A stretch of 64,000 bases of DNA from contig CM077667.1 in the NCBI GenBank assembly GCA_039707655.1, positions 545,952,222-546,016,221 on the forward strand, read 5' to 3'. The notes beneath the pieces are model-generated. The model saw only the letters and a program-made list of their open reading frames with translations. It ran no database searches and had not been told where the DNA came from. Shown in pieces: positions 21,831 through 33,300 of the stretch (position 1 is its first letter; each line of letters opens with the position of its first letter). The translations under genes were made by a program, and so were the position numbers. Origin of the DNA: Elymus sibiricus (taxonomy: Eukaryota > Streptophyta > Magnoliopsida > Poales > Poaceae).

Positions 21831-22025
21831 GTGTGGCACGAACACATGGCAACTCCGAACGTTTTTGATGACAAGTCTAGTGACGCGAGGATGGCAAATT
21901 TAGTTGTCAAACATGGCAACTTCTTTTTGAATGACAAGTTTCATTTTTTTTGGGTTTGTTTTTCTCTTTTCAAATGGCAACTTTAGTTGTAAAAAACGTC
22001 AGGACCGGAATGCTTCGTGCCACAC
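21831..22025. mobile_element. Short MITE-like element with 12-bp inverted ends
   Basis: GTGTGGCACGAA at 21831-21842 is matched by TTCGTGCCACAC at 22014-22025, enclosing 195 bases rich in ATGGCAAC phrases. No target duplication is certain, so the class (Mutator-like or other) is open. Confidence 0.55.
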
Positions 22026-22574
22026 GTGTAACACCTATCATTTGGGAAACGAAATGAGTCTCTACATTGTGCCGTGTTTTTTATTCGCATGAACCCAAAC
22101 AGACACGAGCGGACCAAATGGATCCGTGCGTGCGTTGAATCTATAATATAGTACCTAAATAGTTCATCCCCACTATCTTATTTCTTTTGACATGCACACT
22201 ATCCACATCAGCAATGAGCCACATCAGCCATACTCCACCTCATACACCCACTGAATGTGACATGTCAGCAATTTAGATGGTGTAGCAGTCATTTAATTTG
22301 AGGCTTTCATCAATAGCATAACGCACCACTAACCCTTCCCCTTCCTCTTGAATACGCCTCCCTCTTCATTTTCCGTCTTTCTTTCTTCTAATTATTAAAC
22401 TGGTAACCGAAGAGCACCACAAGGCGACCACTATTTCTCGCATGCCATCGTGTCCACTCGTGGCCTGATCATCTTCTGCGCAGATGCTCTCAGTTTTCCC
22501 CTCTGCATCTCTTCTGAGAGAAGGACCTGACCCACACCATCTCCCGCCACGAATAATGCATATTAAACGGACAG
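22026..22574. other. Intergenic, nothing recognised
   Basis: Mixed AT-rich sequence between the MITE-like element and the exon-like relic. No gene or clear element is seen. Confidence 0.35.
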
Positions 22575-22604
22575 TTGCCATTCGAGCGACCATTAATCTT
22601 CGTC

Positions 22605-25158
22605 ATGATGGACACAATTGAGACGCTGAAGAAATATATGGCATCGTACAGTCGCCTTTTCCCGGTGCCAATATCCGATCAGATAGATGTATGCTCACCA
22701 TTGCTAGCCTCCTCTATTTTCCCTACGCCTGATGGAGCTTATTTCTGTATTTTGGAAGGCCCCCCTCCTGCTGCAAAGGTGCTAGACGTCCTGTTGGCAA
22801 AGGCTATTAGTTTATTGTTCACTTTTGCTACAAAGTTGGTGATTCTTCCTTCTACATGGGATTCTTGCTGCTCGCATTGGTACACAAGCTCCCATATCTC
22901 AATTTTATTTTTTAACAGTGAGGTTCTGTTAGTCCATGCTTATTCAGAGAACATAGGATTCCGATGGATTGTATTTGTTGTTACTGTCAAAAACTACAAC
23001 AGCGTCATTGTGCTATAGATGTCAAGTTTATTTCCTGATTTGGTCAGATTCCAATTGCCTCGATGATTTTCTGCTGGCGGCAAGGATATTTTTTTTTTTT
23101 TGAAAAGGAGGTTAAACCTCCGGCCTCTGCATCAATTGATGCATGCAGCCATCTTTATTAATTATTTCACTAAGGTCTGACAAGAACATACATCAATCCA
23201 CCCGAAGCCTCCACTCACACCTACAAACTTGATAATGTGGAGTGCTCTCACTCCCCATATCTATAACCGATGTCGTCGCCGATCCATCCATATAACGTAT
23301 CGGAACGTACAACCGGTGCAGCAGACCTAAAGCGTACACCACATGCACACGTTTTAGAAGCCGCCATCATCATCGAACCGCTGTCCCATCTTCAAGAGAG
23401 AAATCCGCATCATCCTTGCCAGTCCGGCCATCCGTCGACGCCACCACGGCGCCCAACGACTCCACCGCCCTGCGCTCGTCCATCCCGACGCGGAGACTCT
23501 GAAAGATCTGTCGTGCGTAGCACCTGCCGACCAGGCATGACACAGCGTAGCACCTGTCGGCCAGGCATGACTTGACATCTCCACCGAAGTTCCGTTCAAG
23601 ACGAAGCCGCTCCGCCTCTTGCCTCTGTCTTCCAGCGCTGCTCCACAAACGATGCTCCCAAGAGAGAAACGACACCGTAGTGCCGCCATCGTCCGATCTG
23701 GAACACCAGATCCTAGGGTTTACCCCGGGGCAGCACGAGTGGGTCGACAGAAGTTACACGACGATGCCTTCATCAAGGTAACGGCGCAGAACGCCGCCAT
23801 CGCCTGCCGTCGGCTCGATGTTCACCGGCAACTCTATCTCCCCAACTCGCAGCCGGAACTAGATGACGGATCTCGAGATCCGACCACCCAGCCTCTGGCC
23901 GGCCACCTCCGACGAAGAAGATGACCACCACCGCCGGCTGCACCAGCCAGAACAGATCTGCCCGGAGATGCCGCCGAGCAGTCCACCAGGCCCTCGACGC
24001 CGCCGCCGATCCAGAGCCAGATGACGCGCCTCGCAGCATAGATCGCATGGCGCCGCCGCCAGAACCAGGACATCTGCCGCATGCAGCCGCCCGTGACCGG
24101 GCAACCCAACGTGCCTGCATCCGCCGCCACCCGAGGCAGGGTCGGCAACCGCCGCTGCCATCGCCGCCGCTCCGCTAGATCGGCCGTGCCTCCACGCGCG
24201 TAGGGGCCCCGCCACCTCTGAGACGCGGGAGAGAGGAGGACCCCCGCCACCGCCGTCGGCCACCGGGCGCAGGCCGGCGGCGTCCTCCGGCGGCGGCGGG
24301 AGGAGGGGAGGGAGGTGGTTTTGGGCCCGACGGCGGCTAGGGTTGGGGTACCACCCGAGTCGCCCGAGCGGGGGGCGACGCGGGGGCCGAACAGCGTTGT
24401 GTCCTTTTTTGCCTATGATGGCAAGGATATTCATCTAGGATGATTTGGTGTTTCTGCTGAGCACTATATTTTCTGCTCCCGTTAATTGATATGTACCCGG
24501 CAAAATATTCCCCCAGGATGCCTCAAACGCGGCTGCTGGATTCGCCCTGCTCCATCGTCCGGCCAGGTATGTTTCTCCTTTGTTTCGCTTTATTTAAAGA
24601 TTAGTTCACTGAGCTCGGGATTTTTTTTACCATATAAGCATAGATGAGTTGATTGGCTCAGTTTACTTATGAAGTGGCTTGACGCATGCTTTCCGCAACA
24701 ACAAAATAATGGCTTTACGCATGCTTCCCGTTGCCTGGGCACTTGGTGAGAGGCTTCTGTACGACATTATTTTTTCAGGTGACCTTCAAATATTGAGGTT
24801 GCTACTAATGTCATAGTATCTATAGTACAGAGTTAAATCACCATGAAAGGCAATGGTGTCGCCCTTTTGCTCAGAGTCAACATATCAAGACTTTCCCTAC
24901 TTCCTAATCTTTTACAGATTCAGCGACCTGTGTTCACGGATACTTTGAGCAGTGCAAGGGAGTTTCAACAATGTCCATCTTTGAAAATGTAAATTTATTG
25001 GTTTTCCTGGCAAACAATTAGTTTATCATTTTTATTAGTACTCTATCATTATCTCATTTGCTTCTACTGCAGATCTCAACTCCGGATGCATTATCACAGT
25101 TTCCGTCTGCTATCACTCATAGCTCACACATTGGCCGGATGCTGAATGGAAAAGTTAT
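22605..25158 (+). pseudogene. Unrecognised exon-like relic interrupted by a retroposed element
   Basis: Several short stretches look like former exons in one direction. A frame from ATG near 22605 (MDTIETLKKYMASYSRLFP ...) runs to about 22900. A segment ending at about 24567 sits before GTATGTTT. A segment at about 24919-24988 lies between TTTTACAG and GTAAAT (DSATCVHGYFEQCKG ...), and another at about 25074-25158 follows CTACTGCAG (ISTPDALSQFPSAITHSS ...). They do not join into a recognised protein and I cannot name a family. A retroposed sequence with target duplications lies between the first and second pieces. Confidence 0.3.
23091..24419 (-). mobile_element. Retroposed element (LINE-like) with 12-bp target duplication
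   Basis: The 12 bases GGCAAGGATATT occur at 23079-23090 and again at 24420-24431, exactly bracketing the segment. A T-run directly follows the left copy, which is a poly(A) tail on the minus strand. The element therefore inserted by target-primed reverse transcription and reads right to left. Its 1.33 kb has a GC-rich 5' part and no reverse transcriptase is seen, so it is a truncated LINE, a non-autonomous retroposon or a retrogene copy. Confidence 0.8.
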
Positions 25159-25175
25159 TTGCTACTCTTTGCATA

Positions 25176-25197
25176 CCCCCCCCCCCCCCCCCCCCCC
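25176..25197 (+). repeat. C22 homopolymer
   Basis: Twenty-two consecutive C residues at the edge of the exon-like relic. The length is likely to be unstable and error-prone in sequencing. Confidence 0.9.
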
Positions 25198-26660
25198 TCT
25201 TTGATCTTTAACCATTCACCTGCAATGTGAATTCGCATGGTTTACTTGATTGGTTCATTTTAATCAAAAGTACTACCTACTTTTATAACATTCCACCATT
25301 GGCTTTCTTCATAGTATTACATCTAAACTCTTTAATTTCAAGCCTTAGTTATGGTAATAATTAGCTACTTATTTAGCTGAATACAAGGTGTAGACAACTA
25401 TATTAGAAAAATGGATAGAATGTGGTAATAACAAATTTGGTTTTTCGGAACGGGCTGATAATAACCTAAGCCCATTAATTGTCAGTTGTTTCATGTTGTT
25501 AGATTTTTTAAAAATTATATGAAAATGTAAATTTATTCTTTCCTTTTAATTTGCAGGGCACATTTCTTCTTCCTTTTTAGGTTGCATATCTATACCAGCA
25601 ATTGATTCTTACAAAATATTCCACAGCAACGTGCGGGGCATCATCTAGTTTGGCCTAAAGAGCTTCCCAGAGACGCCCCTAGCAGCTCGGATGGTCAAAA
25701 AACTGTCGCGCAAACGACTTGTCCATCTTCCTTCACCGGCGTCCGCTGCCCCAGAGCGCCGGACGTGTCCGGGCGTCCCATAGCGGCCATCGTTTAGGGT
25801 TGCCGGACACTTATCGATGGAGATGCTCTAAAGGGAAAAAAAGCGGTTCACAAATCACAAGTGATATTTGCGGAGAAATTCTGGACAATCCCCTTTCGCG
25901 TCGCCATGGCCGCCGCCGCCGCCGTCCGGCTCCCTCCTCTCCCCCGGCCGCGACATCTCCTCCGTTGGCCAAGCACTCTTCCGACGCCGCCGTCCCAAGC
26001 CACGCCCGCCGGCAGCACCACCGCTTCAGCCTGTGGCTGGGTAGGGGCGGGTGAAGGAGGCAGTGGAGCAGCTCGCCCCCGTCGCCTTCTCCTCGTGCCT
26101 TCGCCAAACCCCGCGCCTCGAGCGGTTCCCAAACAGGCCCTAAGTAAATTAGCTCCTGACCACATTGATATTTTTTCTTCTTTCGTGGTGAATCTCAATT
26201 TATACATTACATAGATACATATATGTGTGTACCCATGATCAAAGTGATATTTTTTTTGAATAAATAAATGGGTCTCATAGAGTGATTTATTTTCACAAAA
26301 GATGGATCTTGTAAAAGTGCATTTTTCCTGCCCCGGCCAACAAAAGCATTTGTTTTCCTGGTGAATAATATGTGCACTTGTAATTTTTAAGAAAAAAACA
26401 TGACTTTGTATCTTGTGCAAATTAAACATATCAGGTGCAGAAATCAATTAATTTACCTTTATTTAACTGCCCACGGAGGAACATATGTATTCTTAAAATT
26501 TTAAATATCATGCACTCCCACATGTAAACTTGCACAAAGTTTTTGAATGTCTTAAACTTCAATACATACTTTTTGAATTTTGAAAATCTATGAAAGTTTT
26601 GTTCTAGAGCCAAAAGCCTAGGTTCTGCGTGGATTTAGACAAGACTAACCCTTTTTCCAA
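25198..26660. other. Intergenic with decayed repeats
   Basis: AT-rich sequence and a GC-rich patch at about 25900-26130. The patch has an alanine/proline-rich open frame starting at the ATG near 25906 but no recognisable protein. GGAGATGCTCTAA at about 25818 resembles a Harbinger terminus without a partner. Confidence 0.35.
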
Positions 26661-26985
26661 AGTTTAGCACAGAATAATCGTATCTCGAAAATAATTTTGA
26701 AACCAACCCTTTTCATGATGCCGTGCACCAGGGCGTCATGCTCTATAGGATGGCTTCGTGGTCCAGGGGTCATGCTCTATAGCATAGCTCCGTGGTCGAG
26801 GGCATCATGATCTCTCTTTCCGTCATGGTCACCACAAGTGTGAGATCCTAGACCATGACTCCTTTGGCCAGGCGCCATGCTATTGAGTATGAATCCTTTG
26901 ACAAGGGCATCATGCTAGCATGACTCCTTGGGGGCAGTCATCATGCAAAAGAGTTATTTTCGAGATAGGGTTACTTTGTGCTGAA
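26661..26985. repeat. Foldback repeat with ~32-bp imperfect inverted ends
   Basis: The left arm at about 26661-26694 ends TATCTCGAAAATAA. The right arm at about 26953-26985 is its imperfect reverse complement. The interior repeats GGGCATCATGCT-like phrases several times. It is probably a non-autonomous DNA element of unknown class. Confidence 0.65.
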
Positions 26986-27331
26986 TTTTCAAGAAAAGTT
27001 TATTTTTGTCAATTTTCATAGGCTCAGATCCTCTGAAACTTTGGCTCGTACAAGAGATAAAAACTTAATAAAAGTAGATCATCCGCAAGCTTATTATGAG
27101 TAAAAACCCAATAAGCAAGCTCTTGTGTTCGAAATGTAAAACTCAGTTCTGGTGGAATGCAGCTATCAGCAGTCAGTGGCACTGCCTCGCAAGTTGTTTT
27201 GTTTACTGAACTCTCTCTCATGTAAAAAAATGTTTGTTTCCATGTTGAGAAATTTTGAGAAGCATTTGCATTAACTAATTGTCTCGCTATGATCTGACAT
27301 GTTGATGTGCGCATTTGAGACAACAATAGCA
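26986..27331 (+). other. Upstream flank of the broken DUF4220 gene
   Basis: AT-rich sequence with no distinct TATA box that I would call. It would contain the promoter of the gene starting at 27332. Confidence 0.3.
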
Positions 27332-27599
27332 ATGGCGACAGGACTGGTAGTACACCTGTGGAAAGAATGGGGAGTCCAGATATTGGTTGTCACTAGCTTC
27401 ATGCTGCAAGTCATCCTCCTCATCTTCGCGGGGACCCGTCGGCGCAGCGCCTCTGCTGCGCTGAGAATCTTCCTCTGGCTGGTGTGTGCCTGCTGGCCGA
27501 CAACGTCGCGTTGTACGCCCTGGGCCACATGTCCCTCAACAGCAGGCCTGAGGAGGACCGGCTTGTGGCGTTCTGGGCGCCACTGTTCCTGCTGCATCT
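27332..27599 (+). pseudogene. DUF4220/DUF594 family gene, 5' segment (upstream of CACTA insertion)
   Basis: From ATG at 27332 the frame reads MATGLVVHLWKEWGVQILVV, followed by VILLIFAGTRRRSASAALRIFLWLV, then LLADNVALYALGHMSL and FWAPLFLLHL. This is the membrane-spanning N-terminus of grass DUF4220 proteins, which carry a DUF594 tail. Their function is unknown. A frameshift lies at about 27480-27486 (GGTGTGTGCC), where the frame moves by two bases. The coding sequence then stops dead at 27599 in the CTGCATCT codons, where a CACTA element begins. Its continuation (GGQDTITAYSLEDN) resumes at 47546. Confidence 0.9.
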
Positions 27600-27799
27600 C
27601 ACTAGTAGAAAACGGCCCTTTGTCCCGGTTCCAGAGGCCCATTTGTCCCGGTTCTGGAACCGGGACTAAAGCCCAAAACCTTTAGTCCCGGTTCGCTTAC
27701 GAACCGGGACCAAAGGGGCTCCACGTGGCCGCTGCGGGAGCCCAGGCAGGAGGACCTTTAGTCCCGGTTGGTAACACCAACCGGGACCAAAAGGTGGCC

Positions 27800-28133
27800 A
27801 CGCGTCAGCAGCTCGCAGGCGCTGGGTTTTTTTTTTTTTTTTTGGAAGGGAGGGTTTTGGGGTTTTGGAGGGTTAATTTAGGGGTTTCATATTGTGTTAG
27901 CGAGCTAATAGAGAGAAGTGACCTCTCTTTTTCCGTGCTTGGTCGACGCTAGCTACTACACATATAGAGAGAACTCGACGCTAGCTAGTAAGCAAATAAA
28001 GGAAACCATTAATTACACAAGCGTCATGAACATATATAGAGAGAAGTGACATCTCTTTCTTCGTGCTTGGTCGAACAATAAGTTTTCGTATATCTATCCG
28101 ACGCTGCTACATATGTACAATATATAACATCCC
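27800..28133. other. CACTA interior, 3' non-coding part
   Basis: Contains a T18 run at about 27827-27842 and two related copies of a phrase with AGAGAGAAGTGAC...TCTCTTT (about 27910-27935 and 28038-28062). No coding sequence; it lies after the stop codon of the Ulp1-like gene on the minus strand. Confidence 0.5.
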
Positions 28134-30370
28134 TTACAACCATTTCAATTTCAGATGGTATTCTCCGTGTTCAGGTATGACGTGGTCAAGAAAGAATCCC
28201 GCCAATTCCTCTTGAATTGCTCGTATGCGATCATGTGGTAGGAGTTCATCCCGCATCTGCCAGATCTAATTTAAAGAAGGGGGTCAATACATATATATGA
28301 ATGAAACTCAACACAATTGATGGTAATATATAAAATAAAATTGTGAATATTGTTTACGTACTTCAAATTGTTTCTCAGAGGAGGCCCGTTCAGAGGTATA
28401 GTAGTGAATGAACTCGCATACGTAGTATCCACATAAATGAGTGTTGGGTGCCTGCAACAAGCACTTTACGAGAATATAGTTCAATCAAACTGTAAGCAAG
28501 CATGATAATGGTATTGATGAAACTAGAATCAATGAGAGATGCGCGGAACTAGCTAGTACTACTTACTTTGGGGTGTGTAAATCGCAGCTCCTTCTTCAGA
28601 CCCGGAACCATAGCGGTGAACGTTTTCCAAACCCTGGCAGGCAAAGAAAATGATTACTTGATATCAGGAAATGTACGAAAGTTGCCGATATGGTCCCGGT
28701 ATTGATTGAACTTACTTCTGGAGCATTGCAGTCATGCCCGCATAATACTTGGGATCTTTACGGAGCGAGTCTAAGACAGTTACTAATGCCCCGTCAAGAT
28801 TAATGGATAGCAGAATATAGTGGAAGCTACGCACTCATAACTCATCAATTACATTACTTAACCACGAGTAAGCGAAACCGAATATGCAGAAGACAGTAAC
28901 ACTCACTTGAAGTTGTAAGGAAAGAGTATTTCCCTTTTGTTTTGATGTCTAAGGAACGTTTCTAGCTAGCAAGTTGTTCTCGGTAGCTTCAGCCTCCTTT
29001 CGTACCGACCATTCATTTACGGTATTTGGGCTAATGAACCCAACGTCGAAGATTCCTGTTTTTTTTCCATTCGACCATCTTCAATCTGCATAATATAGTG
29101 AGGATAATTATATATACATGCAATGAACGAGCTGAGCTAGAGACTTAATTATAGAAGTAATACTTACAGACAGTAGCAAGTCATGAGTTGTTTGTCGAGG
29201 GCCTTTTGATTGTATAATTGAAATAACTCCACAAATTCAATAGGCAACAGGTCGACTCCAGGGAAGTCATGCTCTTTTTTAATTCCGACAAACAAACTGT
29301 CTTTCCCAGACTTCTTGCAGGTTTCCATGTACCAGTCATGCAATTTTTGCATCATCGTTGTTAGATGAGGATGATCAGGTTTGACGAGAGGCTTCCCGTG
29401 CTCGTAGCTAAAGACGTCTACTACCTCAGCCGTTTCAAACTGTACATCATCGGGCAGGTAATCATCAAGAGTGGTACCGGGCAGTAGCACCAGATGATTA
29501 GCAATATTGCTACACACCTTGAGCGGGGGGCACGATTACTTCTCCTGTTCACCGAGCTGGGGAATTGTTTTCCCACTTCTTCGTTTTTTCGCTCTTGCAG
29601 CACTGGAAGTACTTCCCGACTGCTGCGCTTCAGCATGTGTCTTAGTAATTATGCGGTCATAGTTGGAATCCGGCGGAGGCGGTGGTGGTCGCTTCAGGGC
29701 ATCGATAGTGCGCTTCGCTTTCACCGGATCTAGCTTCTCCTTCAGAGGTGGAGTTTTCTTTGAAAAATGGGCCCTCAATTGGGCCTGACATATCTCCTCG
29801 TTTTCAGACTCGGTCCTTTCATAAGGTAACTTTTCCAGAGGTTTGAGAGATGGACCGTATCTGTATTCCCTCCCGCCTCTGCTTGTACTGCTAGCCGCCG
29901 GAGCGGTGGCGTCTCTCTTCCGTCGTTGCTTACGAGGCGGAGAAGGAGGCGGAGTGCTCCGACGCGCCGGAGGAGCCGGAGCGGCGGCGTCTGTCTTTCG
30001 CCGTTGCCGACGAGGCGGAGGAGGAGGCGGACTGCTCCGACACGCCGGAGTAGGCGAAGGAGGAGGCGGAGTGCCCTCACACGTCGGAGGAGCCGGAGAA
30101 GGAGGCGGGGTGCCCTGATCACTCGCGCGGAGGAGGAGGAGGAGGAGGAGGAGGCGGAGTGCCCTGACTCGCCGGAGGAGAAGGAGGAGGCGGAGGCGTC
30201 CAGTTTGGAAGCTTGATGTACTCCTTCTGCCATAGACATGTACTCCTCAGGGCACGAACCAGCCGATTCTCCCCTTCACCTGTAGAGTGGTCAAGCTCGA
30301 GCTCCTCAAATCCCTCCATTACTTCATCCACCATCACAACAGCATAGCCATGTGGAATCGGACGGCAGTG
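28134..30370 (-). pseudogene. CACTA second gene, 3' half: proline-rich linker and Ulp1-like (C48) protease domain
   Basis: Minus-strand exons can be followed to a TAA at 28134-28136. A proline-rich linker (about 29880-30190) is followed by a conserved CACTA ORF2 segment (29164-29517, TTLDDYLPDDVQFETAEVV ...). Split exons of a Ulp1/SUMO-protease-like domain come next. Its catalytic triad is visible: H in FHYILLSINLD (28820-28822), D in VTVLDSLRKDP (28769-28771) and C in THLCGYYVCEF (28431-28433). The end reads QMRDELLPHDRIRAIQEELAGFF. Such domains are common in the second gene of plant CACTA and MULE elements; whether they cleave SUMO in this context is not known. Frameshifts in the linker show the gene is not translatable as it stands. 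Confidence 0.8.
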
Positions 30371-30373
30371 AAA

Positions 30374-33300
30374 AGTTCCGTTGGGTTGAGGAGGTGCAAC
30401 AGAGCCGACAGCCGCCAATAAAGTGAGGTTCCGGCATTTTGTCATAAGCTCGCAATGTTGAGCCTCCGTGATAGTATCCACGGGGTAGCTAGGAGACGTG
30501 AAGTCAGGCTGAACGGGCTCCGTGGAAGCGACGCTGCTTCTCCGCTGAGATGGCGGGGTAGCTTCGTGCCGCTGAGATGGTTGGCCGGCAGTTCGCTGGC
30601 TCTCAGCTTCCTCTAGCTTTTGTAGTCTTGCATTGAGCTTCTGCATTTCGCTCAGCTCCGCTTTCCTCTTTCTCTCCCGGCTTCTGTAACCGCCTGCGTC
30701 GGGAAACCCAACCTTCCACGGAACGGAGCCTGATGTGCCTCGTGTTCGTCCAGGGTGCTCAGCATTCCCTAGGGCCTTAGTCAGTTCGTCCTTCTCTCTG
30801 TCAGGAATGAACTTCCCTTCCTGCGCTGCGGTGATATACTCCTGAAGCTTCGTGACGGGTATTGCAAGTTGGTCGTCCGTCCAACGGCACTTCCCTGTTT
30901 CAGGGTCCAAAGTTCCCGTTGGGTTGAGGAGGTGCAACAGAGCCGACAGCCGCCAATAAAGTGAGGTTCCGGCATTTCGTCATAAGCTCGCAATGTTGAG
31001 CCTCCGTGATAGTATCCACCGGGTAGCTAGGAGACGTGAAGTCAGGCTGAACGGGATCCGTGGAAGCGATGCTGCTTCTCCCATGAGATGGCGGGGTAGC
31101 TTCTGGGGTAGCTTCGTGCCGCTGAGATGGTTGGCCGGCAGCTCGCTGGCTCTCAGCTTCCTCTAGCTTTTGTAGTCTTGCATTGAGCTTCTGCATTTCG
31201 CTCAGCTCCGCTTTCCTCTTTCTCTCCCGGCTTCTGTAACCGCCTGCGTCGGGAAACCCAACCTTCCACGGAACGGAGCCTGATGTGCCTCGTGTTCGTC
31301 CAGGGTGCTCAACATTCCCTATGGCCTCAGTCAGCTCGTCCTTCTCTCTGTCGGGAATGAACGTCCCTTCCTGCGCTGCGGTGATATACTCCTGAAGCTT
31401 CATGACGGGTATTGCAAGTTGCTCGTCCGTCCAACGGCACTTCCCTGTTTCAAGGTCCAAAGTTCCCGTTGGGTTGAGGATGTGCAACAGAGCCGACAGC
31501 CGCCAATAAAGTGAGGTTCCGGCATTTCGTCATAAGCTCGCAATGTTGAGCCTCCGTGATAGTATCCACGGGGTAGCTAGGAGACGTGAAGTCAGGCTGA
31601 ACGGGCTCCGTGGAAGCGACGCTGCTTCTCCGCTGAGATGGCGGGGTAGCTTCTGGGGTAGCTTCGTGCCACTGAGATGGTTGGCCGGCAACTCGCTGGC
31701 TCTCAGCTTCCTCTAGCTTTTGTAGTCTTGCATTGAGCTTTTGCATTTCGCTCAGCTCGGCTTTCCTCTTTCTCTCCCGGCTTCTGTAACCGCCTGCGTC
31801 GGGAAACCCAACCTTCCACGGAACGGAGCCTGATGTGCCTCGTGTTCGTCCAGGGTGCTCAGCATTCCCTAGGGCCTCAGTCAGCTCGTCCTTCTCTCTG
31901 TCGGGAATGAACGTCCCTTCCTGCGCTGCAGTGATATACTCCTGAAGCTTCGTGACGGGTATTGCAAGTTGGTCGTCCGTCCAACGGCACTTCCCTGTTT
32001 CAGGGTCCAAAGTTCCCGTTGGGTTGAGGAGGTGCAACAGAGCCGACAGCCGCCAATAAAGTGAGGTTCCGGCATTTCGTCATAAGCTCGCAATATTGAG
32101 CCTCCGTGATAGTATCCACGGGGTAGCTAGGAGACGTGAAGTCAGGCTGAACGGGCTCCGTGGAAGCGACGCTGCTTCTCCGCTGAGATGGCGGGGTAGC
32201 TTCTGGGGTAGCTTCGTTCCGCTGAGATGGTTGGCCGGCAGCTCGCTGGCTCTGAGCTTCCTCTAGCTTTTGTAGTCTTGCATTGAGCTTCTGCATTTCG
32301 CTCAGCTCCGCTTTCCTCTTTCTCTCCCGGCTTCTGTAACCGCCTGCGTCGGGAAACCCAACCTTCCACAGAACGGAGCCTGATGTGCCTCGTGTTCGTC
32401 CAGGGTGCTCAGCATTCCCTAGGGCCTCAGTCAGCTCGTCCTTCTCTCTGTCGGGAATGAACGTCCCTTCCTGCGCTGCGGTGATATACTCCTGAAGCTC
32501 CGTGACGGGTATTGCAAGTTGCTCGTCCGTCCAACGGCACTTCCCTGTTTCAGGGTCCAAAGTTCCCGTTGGGTTGAGGAGGTGCAACAGAGCCGACAGC
32601 CGCCAATAAAGTGAGGTTTCGGCATTTCGTCATAATCTCGCAATGTTGAGCCTCCGTGATAGTATCCACGGGGTAGCTAGGAGACGTGAAGTCAGGCTGA
32701 ACGGGCTCCGTGGAAGCGACGCTGCTTCTCCGCTGAGATGGCGGGGTAGCTTCTGGGGTAGCTTCGTGCCGCTGAGATGGTTGGCCGGCAGCTCGCTGGC
32801 TCTCAGCTTCCTCTAGCTTTTGTAGTCTTGCATTGAGTTTTTGCATTTCGCTCAGCTCCGCTTTCCTCTTTCTCTCCCGGCTTCTGTAACCGCCTGCGTC
32901 GGGAAACCCAACCTTCCACGGAACGGAGCCTGATGTGCCTCGTGTTCGTCCAGGGTGCTCAGCATTCCCTAGGGCCTCAGTCAGCTCGTCCTTCTCTCTG
33001 TCGGGAATGAACGCCCCTTCCTGCGCTGCGGTGATATACTCCTGAAGCTTCGTGACGGGTATTGCAAGTTGCTCGTCCGTCCAACGGCACTTCCCTGTTT
33101 CAGGGTCCAAAGTTCCCGTTGGCTTGAGGAGGTGCAACAGAGCCGACAGCCGCCAATAAAGTGAGGTTCCGGCATTTCGTCATAAGCTCGCAATGTTGAG
33201 CCTCCGTGATAGTATCCACGGGGTAGCTAGGAGACGTGAAGTCAGGCTGAACGGGCTCCGTGGAAGCGATGCTGCTTCTCCGCTGAGATGGCGGGGTAGC

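Noticed and set aside
21107..21868. Long open frames on both strands (up to about 250 codons)
   Set aside because: They are produced by the 56/57-bp GC-rich minisatellite, are open in all frames and show no protein conservation.
21010..22140. A second complete Harbinger element adjoining the first
   Set aside because: The left end looks plausible, but the right end near 22100-22140 matches too poorly and no target duplication was found.
25906..26214. Alanine/proline-rich frame that could be a transit peptide exon
   Set aside because: No continuation into a recognisable protein; compositional bias is enough to explain it.
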